Source: Bryopsis sp. KO-2023
Taxonomy: Eukaryota > Chlorophyta > Ulvophyceae > Bryopsidales > Bryopsidaceae
Assembly (NCBI GenBank): GCA_030272585.1
Contig: BSYQ01000007.1
Coordinates: 5,584,001-5,648,000 of the forward strand
DNA: 64,000 bases
Direction: 5' to 3'
A program made the position numbers and the translations under genes. The notes beneath the pieces were generated by a model that was not told the DNA's origin, did no database searches, and worked only from the letters and a program-made list of their open reading frames with translations. Of the stretch, positions 45,001 to 56,333 are shown piece after piece. How positions within the stretch are numbered: position 1 is the stretch's first letter; each line of letters opens with the position of its first letter.

Positions 45001-47523
45001 TTCAACGTTAGAGAAAACGAAGATGCGGTGGTTCCTCAAAACACCTTTTGCGCCTGTTTTGTCCTGAAACATGAAGATTACAAGCAACTCATCAAATTAT
45101 ATCCAGATGCTGAGGAGCTTGTTCATCAAAACGCCTTGGGAGACTTGAGCAGCATTCGCAATCAAGGCCGGAAAAGGCTGGACAGCGATAACTCTGGGCA
45201 CAGTGGTGAAACATGCATATCGGAATTCCACGGTGTGTAATTATAGGTAACCTTGTTTGCTTCCATAGATAACCCCGAAAGAGTGTTGCCAGTTCATATA
45301 TTTTTGCACATATCCCCGTCATATGTCATTTGTGTTCCAATCCCGGTTCTATTTTTGTGTGAAGGAGGAATGGTCCACTCAACAAGTTAGTATTTTTCTG
45401 GTCAGGCGGCGCTTCCGCAGCTCAAGTATCCTTGGATCTTGCAAGGAAAAGAAAAGAATTAGAACGCACTGTCCAGGTGGTGTACTTTGCAGCAAACGGT
45501 GATTTGGAGGGCCTCCAGCGTTTCTTAGGGAATCACAACGTGGATGTTGATAGAGGGGATTCCCTCAAACGCACAGCATTGCATCTGGCGAGCAGCAACA
45601 ACCATATCGACGTGGCCCAGTTTTTGGTCAATGATTGCAATGTGGACATCAACGCTCAGGATAAATTTGGATTTACTCCACTCTCCGATGCAATACGCCA
45701 CCAACACAAGGTCGCACACAAGCGGAATACCGCAAAACAATGCCTTGTTTGTCTATGACGGGTAGCTACCCGTCGAAAAGTCCTTTATCGTTCTTTTGGG
45801 ATATAAGCGATCTTACCTATTTTTTACCTAGGGTATGATCTACTTCTTGCAAAGCAAAGGAGGGGTAGCGACTGGCGCTGGAAACTGTCAGGAGTGCGCA
45901 TTAGCTGCTGATGGAAACCTCTCGATGCTGAAGATAGTTTTGTCCTGCGGCGCAAACCCGAACCAGCGTGATTCCCGTATGCGCACTCCATTGCACCTAG
46001 CCGCGTCGAATGGGCACTTGGAGATAGTCGAGTATTTGTGCAGTCTTCCTGGCATAGACGTTTCGCCTGTGGATGACAACAATGGCACGCCACTTGAAGA
46101 TGCAATTAGGCACCAGCACGTTGAAATAGAGGAATTTTTGAGGGGCAAAGGAGCTCAGTTGCTCCGCCCAGATGTAGACATGAAATTGTGCACAGCCGCC
46201 GCCATGAACGATGTGGAGACGTTGAAGATGTTTCGGGACAACGGTGTCGACATGAACACAGTCGATCACGCGAAGCGAACGCCTTTACATCTTGCTGCTG
46301 GAAATCGCAGTCTTGAAGCTGTTGCATTTTTGCTGAAAGTTGGCGGAGTTGACGTGAATCCAGTGGACATTCACCAATGCACACCCTATGACGATGCTGT
46401 CCGGGAGGGCGATCCAGTCGTTCGTGCACTCTTAGAAAGCCACGGGGGTGTTCATGGGAGTAATATTTCATCCAAGGATCTGTGGGGCAAAGTGAAGGTG
46501 ATTTTCTCGAATGCACGCAAGAGGACATGCCTGTTTTTGGATTAAAAAAACATACTTGATCAAGTGTTCAGAGTGCACTAAAACTGCATATGTTCATCAC
46601 AGTCAGCAGAGTGGGACAACAACCGCCAAAAAAAGACCAAGGGAAAATCATTGACCAAGACTAAGGCAAGCCGAGGCTCACAGTGTCAGTGCGCTCAGAG
46701 GATTTATTGTTTTTCTTACCAGTTTCTTTCGCGAGTGGTTCTTCGCCAGGGACTTTCCCTTTTGCTCCTGGAACGGAAGGAGTTGCTAAGAGATGGATTT
46801 GCCACACTTTCTAATGACCTCGCTTTCGTTTCGTATAGGAAGCGTTGATGGCGTCCAGGATACAATCGTTGGCGTACCAGTTATCTTGCTACAAAATCGA
46901 GATTCAGCGTCATTGCGATGTGTTCGAAGATTCCCTCAGATCGCTTATTTTCAAGAGTTTTCGACGGGAAGAAGTAGACGATAACTTCTCGTTCAGGGAA
47001 GCTGTGTTGCTGCGCACTGCAAGAACGATTATAAGAAAAACTGATGAATATTGTGCAAAGATGGATTCCAAAGAAGCGAAGGGCGACATGCAAGACAAGC
47101 TGACATTCCTGCTTTGCCCAGATCTGAACAAGAGTATCAATGGTCTACGGGTAAAGATGAACAATTTGAAGGTAAGGAATGCCTTCACCCGCATAACATA
47201 ACATAACGAGAACGGTTCAAGTCTACAGATCATATCATGGGGTGCGAGCGCTTGCTTGCAAGTGTCCATCTGTTGAATAGATGCAATGCTATATTTGGCG
47301 CCGAGAATGGTAGGCTTCTTTGTGTTTGTCACGGAGGGGTATCGGCTTTTTGAAACAGGGGATGCTTATCGCAATCATGGAGAAAATGGAGGAGGAAGGA
47401 TTCGATTTCCCAATTCTTCAGAAGGCGGAGCATCGACGCCTTCTTCTCAAGGGGTCGAAAACAATTCTCCAAGAAAGAAACTCAAGGTGGAAGCAAGCAT
47501 CATGGGTGAGGATCATTGACTGA
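42063..47523 (+). CDS. EF-hand / cyclic-nucleotide-type channel B with ankyrin repeats
   Basis: Starts with EF-hand exons: 42063-42275 (loop DTAGDGFIEIAE), 42602-42962 (DSNNDNMIQSDE) and about 43065 onward (DVENDGVASKET, lacking the final acidic residue). Then S1 (WDRIIGALAIYIFFDVPFKL), S2 (VDILLAMDMVLRFFRAYYD), S5 to S6 around 43990-44377 with pore GFYWITATLSTSGLVAE, C-linker from about 44469 (DEALVGRREHMMLVQNFVR), cNBD to about 45235, ankyrin repeats at about 45408-45720 and 45833-46495, and C-terminal helical exons ending with a stop at 47523. The pore lacks GYG, so K+ selectivity is unlikely; calcium regulation through the EF-hands is inferred. The start was not found: exons are continuous with protein A, so A and B may be one gene. 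Confidence 0.65.
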
Positions 47524-47672
47524 TTCGTAGAAAAGGAAAATCATATGTCTCACATGCAGACAACCTATTCGTTATTTCGATGCATATTTTACTTGACTAG
47601 GCAACCTGAAATGAGCTGGTTGTTGACCTAGAGATGAAAGCATCCCTGAAAGGGGCTGTCCTCTTTTTTTCT

Positions 47673-47703
<31 letters not shown>

Positions 47704-48711
47704 TCGATTGCTGTCACTTGCTGATTGCTATTGCAGGTGGTACCAATGGACAAACGCCACATGCGGGTTAGCCTCATCGAACAAACGATAGTCAGTGACG
47801 AATATATCTAAGGCACTCTTTTTCCCCACCGCTTCATGACACCGGGTGCAATATTTGTCCGTCTAAGCATCAGAGTGCACAGAATTTCGCCAACAAACAC
47901 AAACAATTTTGGAATTCTTTTTGTGTATTGCCATCCTCCTCACACAAATGGAAAGGGTTTTGGCAGGCAAAATGTGGAACCAGAATATCAGAATCTTCAG
48001 TGATGGCTCAACAAAAATGGAATGTGGTAATTGATTCAAACCTAGCACACCCAAACTCGAAAAAGAGTGCAACAACAGAGCAGCAATTTGAGACAGCCAA
48101 GCGGTGATTCATGATGGCACACTTCCTGCTGGGATCCCTGAGCAAATATTTCGATTTCAATTTTGACCACTTCCTTCCCCACAATTCCCTGAACACAGCC
48201 ATCAGCCCATGACAATCCTTTACAACATACACCAAGGTGCCTAAAACAGAAATGAAGGACCAAATGCATACTATCATTGGTGAAACCCCAATAATAATAA
48301 TAATAATTTTTTTTTTTTTCTGATCCCTTCAAAATTCATTTTTCACCAATTGAAAAAGCTAGCAATAAAACAAACTCATACTCGTTGAATAATCTTTTGT
48401 TTTCGCACAGCAACAAATTCTCGGATATTCTCATCCCAAAGAAAAGAAACCACCACAGCCCCACGATCCTGGACCAAAAATGAAACTTCAATCATTCCAA
48501 TTCACAGTTCTAAATAATGTACAAGAATACAAAACCACCCTCCTCATTTTTATTGTGCGATTCATGTTGGCCAAATGAGCGGCATCACCATCGCAATAAT
48601 ACAGCTGGCTAATTCCGTTTTTTTTATTTTAAATCGTTTAAGGGCCCATCCTATTCTTTGTCCAGGACAAATAAGATATTGAGAATGCAATTTGAGGGCC
48701 ACCCCTGTCAT
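47524..48711. other. No gene recognised
   Basis: Contains a poly-T run of about 38 bases near 47666-47702 and an (AAT)n run near 48290. It separates the channel gene from the convergent membrane-protein gene. Confidence 0.5.
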
Positions 48712-49741
48712 TCAATCACCCCATGATTCACCCAGCAAACGGCACACAATCCAAGCAACTTCCATTCCAGCTATAAAATAGAAGGCAGCCTTTTGCCTGC
48801 TGTCTGATATTGTTTGCTCCAGAGCCCTGGAATTGGCAAGCTCAGGAAAATGCTTGATGGCAAAAGATTCCCGTCGTACAACTTCCACCAAGTAGACCAG
48901 CAGGAGAGGGATCAGAAATCCCATCACCAGGACGATCATCCCCACCACCACGAAACAGCCGTACACGGGGCCCCCTTGCTTATCGACTTTTTGAAACATC
49001 CACAAGCAATTCCCTAAGATGTACCCCATCCTTTCGAGTTCATCATCCAGCGGGGTGGGATTTCCTGAGCCGCACGCGACGCAAAACTTCGAGGCCCACG
49101 CGATCAAACCTGGCACAGTGCATATCTGGACGACAATTTGGCGGCGGAAACCGATGCTGAAATTCAAGGCAAAGAAAACCGCCACTCCGCATGGCGACCT
49201 CAGCGCGATGCGTCCAAGTATCTTATACCACCTTGGGGAGGGAGCATCTTCCGCCACGAAACAGTACACCAACATCGTGTGGAGCATCAAAACCACCACC
49301 AGCGGTGTTCGATACTTCATGTAGAAAGATTTCCTTCTTCGAGCCATAAACCAAGCAGTGGGGGCGCCGAGGAGGGAATTTGCGAGGAGCCAGAATAATC
49401 CCATCCACGAAATCGAACGCCATTGGCTTATAGCAAGCACCGTTGCTGGAATCATCCCTTGTTGATGGACGAACTCTTCATGCTTTGTCTTGGCGACCAA
49501 CGTTTCCTCTTCATACCTGCATTAACGAACGACACCGATCACATGTGTTCTGACCTTGTTGGTGTTAGGAGGTTTTGCCCCAAACCCGAAGCAATTTAAT
49601 CCCTGACTCGTGCCTTCTTTCGATCGCAAGGTCTTTGAAGACAAGCGTCGAGTCCCACAGGTTATCGACGCCGCCATCATCATCCACATCTCCATTCGGA
49701 TCACTTCCGCCAGCGCCAGAAGATGACCCCTCAGTTGCCAT
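48712..49741 (-). CDS. Multi-pass membrane protein, family of three, member 2
   Basis: Two exons, 49741-49614 and 49516-48712, give 310 residues. Exon one has an acidic Gly/Asp-rich N-terminus ending DNLWDSTLVFKDLAIERR. The exon junction is phase 2, just before a Tyr codon, exactly as in the other two members. To keep this junction the donor must be GC (AG then GCACGAG), a rarer but known donor type. Exon two carries about seven hydrophobic segments with the family motifs SISWMGL, RSPCGVAVFFALN, FCVACGSG, VGMIVLVMGFLIPLLLVY, VVRRESF and QTISDSRQKAAFYFIAGMEV. Family and function unknown. Member 3 follows about 1.4 kb away in the same orientation. Confidence 0.8.
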
Positions 49742-49744
49742 GGT

Positions 49745-51165
49745 GGGAGAAGTTCTGGAAAGATCACCAGTTGACAGGTTTTGTGGATGTTACAACCCGT
49801 GCTGCAATGTAATTTCATGTCAGTTTGTTAGTCACTATTAGTTCGGCTGCTGTTCCAATCGTCTCTGTGGATTTTTCGAACGGGGTGGGAACACCAACTA
49901 GGGCGGACACGCTGACGAGCAAAGAATGCAACTTTGTTATATTAGGGTAGTTAAAGTGAGATCTGAAATGGAGAAAAAAAAACACCACATGATCTGAATG
50001 TTTGGATATAAGGAGGGAAAAGCATGGACTATCTTCCTGGAAGGAAGTGCTGTTTTATGTTTGTACGAGGTAACAACTTACAATCGAGAAACTGCACAAT
50101 CAATATCCAAACCAACTGTGAATATCACCAGAGTTTTAAAGGAACCTCCTCACCTACCCACAACTGCGAAGATCCAAAGGGATTCGCTACTCCACATCAG
50201 TGTCAATTTGTGGTTCTGCTCGATTCAAAAAACAACTAACCACCCAATCTAAAAAAAGCAGCTTCAGTCTCCCAATATTATTTCCCTTCTCCTCGCAGAG
50301 AGAGAGAGAAGATCGTCACACGACTGATAGATTGATGTTGGCCCAAATCAAACCCGGTACATTTAGCCCCAGTTTCGCCAAAATGAGCTCCCCTGGTTTG
50401 CCTTAATGCAGCCTCAGAAACCAACAATGATATCTACACTGACATTTTCTACACCTCTCCAAAAAACTTACAAGATCTTTTCAAAAAAAACAAACATGAG
50501 TCCAGAATCGATCCATCTGAACACGATATCAAACACTGGGCCACCCATCTCTGACATACAATAGGGATGAATAAACTTTTCAGGACCTAAAGTCTAGGCT
50601 TGCCATTGTATTTGATGGCACCTTTCTAAGATTGCTTTCCAGATGGCTTTCTATCACATCTGGCAGCTAGGCTCTTTCCTGACATACATACCATTCCTCC
50701 CCAAAAAAAACAAAATATATATATATATATATAGAAATAGAAAAGAAATTTGAGCCTGAAACTCAGTATCAAAGATCTCAAGAAAACACCTTCCCGTCAA
50801 AATATCTCCTGGCTGATCCAAGAATGACTAAGAGACAAAAATAAACCCCATCAGTGCATCCACTTTTCCCTTTTTTTACTGTCAACATAGATCATCACTT
50901 TTTGCATCACCCATTTCTATTTTATCTCTACTCTCTGGAACAAATACTCTCGTCATCTCCCTCCCTTTTTGAAAACATCCAAAAACTTTCAAGACCATTA
51001 CGCTTGTCCTGATATTGATAAACAGAGTATAAACAGACTGTGTCAAAAATGCCCAACTGAGGATCTTCAAAAAGGATTTCGAAAGGACAAAAGGGGGGGC
51101 ATGATAAGAAGATCCCAGCATGACACATTGACACCATTTGCGAACAAAATTCTGCTGTTCCCCAC
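49745..51165. other. No gene recognised
   Basis: AT-rich spacer between two membrane-protein paralogs, with a short (TA)n run near 50718. No supported coding exon. Confidence 0.5.
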
Positions 51166-51170
51166 ACCAC

Positions 51171-52195
51171 CTACTTCCATCCATCAATGAAACTGCCAAC
51201 TACCCTAGAGATAATCCAGATCACTTCGGTCCCTGCGACCAAAAACCAGGCCCCGGTTTCATAGCTGTCAGACTTGCTCTGGTCCACAACCCTCGACACG
51301 CTCCCTGCAGGAATTTGCCTTTTCAAGAAAGCCGCTCGGCGAAAAATATCATGGAAATATCTGAGCCCAACAGGGACCAAAAGCCCGAACGTCAAGGAAA
51401 GCATTCCCACGACTGACATGCACCCAAAAGTGTTCTTTTCGTTGGAGGATACAAGGAAAACCGACAGGACATTGTCGATCGTTCTCCCCAAGGCTTGAAA
51501 GGTGGCTTCGTAGTGCGTTGCGGAGGCATGGCAGGATGAGCAGAACTTCCAGGACCACTTCAACAGGCAGGGCAAGTGCATGAGCCTCAGGATCAAGTGA
51601 TCTCGAAAGCAGAAGGCGAAATTCAGGGAGAAGAACATCGCAGGCAAGCTTGGCGATTTGAACAAGATTCTGGTGAGAATGCCTATCCATGTGGGTGCTG
51701 GGGGTGGCTCATGCAGGAAGTGGAACAGGGACAACGATTGAAAGGTGATGACCACAATGATGACCATTCGCCAGGTGCTGTAGCCTTGTCTGTTGCAGCG
51801 AGATAAACAGACCGTCCCCATGCAGAGCAGAGAGTTCAGGAGGCACATGCCCAGGCCCAAAGTCGAAAAGTTTCCCCAGTTACTGATGGCCAAAATAAGC
51901 CCTGGCAGAACGGTCAATGGGAGCGAAGCAATCTCGTGCCGAACCCTCGCAGCCTTCACATCTTGCAGATATCTGGCTCATAACAAAAGCTCTATGCTAA
52001 GTTTATTGACGCGGCGTTCTAAATACAACAGCCCAGTGTGTCTCAATCTCACTGGTAGTCAGAGAAAATGGTTCAACGAGAAAACGCAAGAAACGTGGGT
52101 TTCCCCCCGATGCCTCCGTACTTTCTCTCTGTTTCGATGTCTCGAAACGACAAGGTGAGACCCCAAACATTCTCGGCGCTGTGCTGGGTATCCAT
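51171..52195 (-). CDS. Multi-pass membrane protein, family of three, member 3
   Basis: Two exons, 52195-52122 (donor GTACGG) and 51972-51171, give 291 residues. Exon one is short and ends AENVWGLTLSFRDIETER, aligning with the N-terminal exon of members 1 and 2. The phase-2 junction precedes the same conserved Tyr. Exon two has family motifs NFSTLGLG, KSPSLPAMFFSLN, FCSSCHAS, VGMLSLTFGLLVPVGL, FRRAAFL and QSKSDSYETGAWFLVAGTEV. It is head-to-head with the kinase gene whose start lies 745 bp away, so the two could share a promoter region. Function unknown. Confidence 0.8.
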
Positions 52196-52940
52196 GCGAA
52201 GAGTGCTGGGCGTCAAGACAAGTCTGGGGGTAGAATCTTGGTGTTAAGTACAGGAACGGTGGACGAGGACGGAAATGGAAATTCCGCACGAAATTGCGAA
52301 ATCCGCCACACCAGCAACTGTACTTTGCCTGCGACGTCTTTCAACAACGCGGGTACGATGGTTGTTCGCGAGGTTTACTCCGTTCGCGACGGTGGCTGCG
52401 ACAGGCTTTTGAGGACTGACTGGAGGCCCAGGTCCGTCATCCCTGATGCGTGGGCTCGAAGGCCCTTCGACTCGAAGGGGCGAACCGTCTATTTTCGGGT
52501 TTCCTTGGGGACTTTTTTGGCTCGCCAATTATACGACACTTTGAGAAGGCGGCGTTCCGATTCGTCACGACTCGGTCGATGGGTCACGGAGGAACGCTTG
52601 GGAAGCACGCCGAAGAGAGCCAACGCAAAGTCGCCCAGTCCTGTCCCAATCGGGAGTTGATCCAGAGGGCAACGACTGACGCCTTCGAAAAAGTTTTGGG
52701 GGTAAAATGGCTGACAGTTTGCGATTCCTGTAGAAGTGCGCGACAGGGCTCTCAGTCTGACATGCGCAGCAGAATTCTCTGGGAGTGGAAGAACAGGACC
52801 ATATTGTTTCCGTGCACTGAGAGGGGGGACAGTGGACGGTTTCAACGAGACTTCCCCAAAACGAGGTCTTTTTCGCCGGGAAACCATCGTGAGCCGTTCT
52901 GTGGGTGGAGAGGTTTACCCTGTCGTGGCCCATCGCGCCC

Positions 52941-54887
52941 ATGTCCGTCCAGGATACGCTTCCCTCGTGGTTTGTCGTCGAGGAAGCAGAAAGCACCAGA
53001 GGAACTCAGGGAGTGTTTCTCAAAGCGCGGGATTGTCGACTCTCCGAAACACAGCCGAAACGGGAGTTGGTGGCAATTAAATGCATCCCTCGAGGTGTCG
53101 CCGTTACGGGCGAAGTTCAGGACGAGGTCTTGACCCTGCGACAGCTGTGGCACAAGCACTTCGTCGGCTTCCGAGAGGTGTTTTTGACGAAGACGCATCT
53201 GTGCATGGTGTTCGAATACGCGCATAGAGGCTCCGTATTCGATCTGGTGCGGAAGAAACGGTGAGTCGCTCGGGAAGCCGTGTTCGGTGGCGGTTATTAG
53301 CGGTTTTATATTTTTTCAGGTTGTAGTTTGGGGGATCGTAGAACTTCAAGCAAAACGCTCCGAAGTGTGGGGCGATTGTTACGGGAGCAGCCAGCCAGGC
53401 CCAAGCCTGTCGCTATCGTAACCATTCATGGCGATCGTGCCGGCCCGCGTGTACTTCGAGACCCCCAAATTGATGGGGTCCTTTGCGATACGCTTGGTTG
53501 CTGGACCACGGCGACATTACGCATTCTTAATGCTCATGAAATTTGATCCGTTGAAAAGAATGATGTCGGTTTCAGTCTGCATGTCAGACATAGTCACTAC
53601 TTTGACTCAACTGTGGGAAAATCTGAGCTGCTGCCCAAAATCAAAAGCTGATTGGTCTGCTGCCCAAAATCGATGGTTGATTGGTATGAAAGCAGTTTGA
53701 AAGAGCAGGGGGGTCCCACAAGTGTGGGTGTTTTTTGGAAATGGTAAAAAATTATTGATTGGGTGAACTTTGCCTTTTTGGGTTTTCTGACCTTCCAGAG
53801 TGCTTTTTTTTGCAGGAGATTGCCCGAGGAGCTTTCTAGGTGGGTTTTCCAGCAGTTGATCACGGCTGTGGATTACCTGCATCAGCTCAAGATCGTGAAT
53901 CGAGATATTAAATTGAATAACCTGCTCATCGATGGAGAAGGTGGCTGCCCGATCGTCCTGTGCGATTTTGGCTTCACCAAATTGACTTCCGTCGATTCAG
54001 ACTCTCATCTGGGACCTGGATATGTGGCTCCCGATTTTGAATATCGAAACGGAAAGGCGTTTGATCCCAAAGCGGCTGATGTTTGGTCCTGTGGAGTTTG
54101 CCTCTTCTATATGCTATACGGAGCTTTTTTTGCAGTGAAGGTGGGTTTGAAAACATATCACAACACCAAGTGTCCAAGTTTTAAGGCGAAGAAAAAGAAC
54201 AGAAAGAGCAGGTTTATATGAAAAAATCCCTGAATTCTTTAGAAAATGTGTAAGAAAAAGCTGAAAAAAGAAGAGTTGGGCCTCCCTCAGGATTTAAGTC
54301 GATTGCACAACGAGTCAGCGGGTGTTGTTTGGTGGTTGATTTTTTTTTAATCATGTTTTTCTGCTTTTGTCTTGCCGAAGCGTCCTTTTGAATGTTGTTT
54401 TTGAGTTTCGGGCATGTTTCTTTAAGCAGCACAATCATCTGGAACACGGCAGGGGTAGCTACAAAGTGCCAGATATGGAGGTGGTCATTCCAGATCGGGT
54501 TAATGGAAGCGGGGACATAGCTTCTGAGCAATGCAGGGACTTCTTGAGGAAAGTTTTGGAGGTGAGGTCGACGGCTGTTGCAGGAAACTCGCTAGTTTTA
54601 GTGTGGAAAAGGAGCTTCCATAGGAAATTCATCATCTATATGTATATATATATATATATGTTGCAATGGTGGGTTGAATTGGTGATCTGGAATCCCAGGT
54701 TAACCCAGAAAACAGAATAACAATGGACGAGATCTGGACGCATGAATGGTTCAGGAAGGATTTACCCGAAGGGAGCAGAGAATATAATCTGCTGACCACC
54801 AACAGCGAAATGCTGAGGGAGCACTATGGGGAGGTACAGAGTAAAGACGATATTCTTAATATTATAGATATGGCTAAAAAACCCTGA
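52941..54887 (+). CDS. SnRK2-like Ser/Thr protein kinase, divergent
   Basis: Four exons, 52941-53260, 53816-54140, 54430-54561 and 54699-54887, close to 321 codons plus a stop. Catalytic landmarks: ELVAIKCIPRG (ATP Lys), an Asp/Glu-rich alpha-C region, FEYAHRGSVFDL hinge, IVNRDIKLNNLLI, LCDFGFTKL, YVAPDF and ADVWSCGVCLFYMLYG. The tail has VNPENRITMDEIWTHEWF and then QSKDDILNIIDMAKKP, which resembles the SnRK2 box. SnRK2 kinases act in osmotic-stress and ABA-type signalling in the green lineage. Oddities: HRD is NRD, APE is APD, the glycine loop is degenerate (ESTRGTQGVF), and the activation segment is short without the usual Ser/Thr cluster. It may be weakly active or regulated differently. 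The ATG at 52941 is the first that keeps the kinase frame. Confidence 0.8.
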
Positions 54888-54889
54888 TC

Positions 54890-56330
54890 CCATGTATTTA
54901 GGATGAGAAAGAGGGAAACTAAGAAAGAGAAGAAAAAGGAAAGGTGTCGAAATTATTAACAAAGAAGCGTGCAGAAGGGGGGGAGGAGGGGAAAATACAA
55001 GAAAGGAAAGGAATTAAAGAGAAAAAAATGTAGGTGTAGCCATGGAGAACAGAAAAACCTGAACAAAAAAGATGGGGGGGATGAACAAAAAAAAAAGGAA
55101 TTGAAACAATATGTTTTGTGAAGGAGTGTAGTAGATGAAATGTTTTTTGATTTGTCCTACTAGAAAAATCCAAGGCAAAAAAAAAAGAAAGAGAAAAAGG
55201 AAGAAAAAACTATGTGACATGGAACTGCTTTTGAATGCTACAAAAAAAAAACAAGGTTAATATTGCTTTCACAGAAAAGAGCTTTTTTGGAGATGCTTGA
55301 TTGAGTACTCTTTTTTCTTGCGATTTTTTTTTTCTTCTGGTTTGCTGATTTTTTCCCCGATCCACGTTTTGTTTTTATTTGTTTTATCGAGTATCATGTG
55401 GGAGCCATTCTCCCTCATCTTCTTTCCAGTCGAAAGCTATTCGAGGGTGGTTGGGGAAAAAGAAAAACAAAAAAAAGGAGAAGAAAAGAAAATTCCAAGC
55501 AGAGGAGAATGAACTATTGGTTGAAAAGAAACCTGACAAAAAAAAAGAAAAAAAAAACAGAAAAAAAAAATAAAACCAGATTTAGAGAAATGAACCACAA
55601 ATTTGGGAACAGCAGTTTTGGTGGATTGATCGTTGGATCTCTTTCAAATGATTTTGACGGAAACGAAACTTTGGGCGAGGGGGGCAAAAAAAAAAAAACA
55701 CTCACAGGAACAAACAGTTTTAGATACTCCAAAGGGCTACAGATTTTGGGTTCCGATCATCTTTCAACATTATTGTATGTTGCTGTTTTCAACCTTTTTT
55801 TATTATTTTTGAAACAGGATAGCTTGTTGAATGATCCATTTTTTTTATTGGATAATTTTGATAAAAATATGGGGTGACGGTAGTGGTAGTAGTCTACTAC
55901 TAGTAGAGATCTTGGACTTGGGGCTACTTGTACTTTTAGGATTGAGTTGTGAGTTTTAGGATTATGCAGTTTGTGTTAATACTGGGAGTGTCGAAATTGG
56001 TCACCTTGCTCACACTTTTTCACATTGGCAACCACCTTCTCTCACTCTTTTTCAGTCAACCAGAATCACGATGATAAATCACTCTACAACCAGAATATGA
56101 CAAATCGATAATGAAAGCCTGCGAGTAATGCATTACATGATGGTATTCTGCAGATCCAGTCCATATTCAGTGTTGGTTGCATACATATTGTGTATTCATC
56201 TGTGATCTTTGAAACACAGCAATAGCTCCTACACTGCCATTCCATTTTCAAAAAGAAATCACAGACGGTTTTTCTCTTCCAACTGTTCTTCACACTGCAA
56301 AACTCTACAAGTAGACATGACCATTCCTCA
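54890..56330. other. No gene recognised
   Basis: A-rich, Lys-codon-rich low-complexity DNA and spurious ORFs. No supported coding exon. Confidence 0.5.
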
Positions 56331-56333
56331 TGG

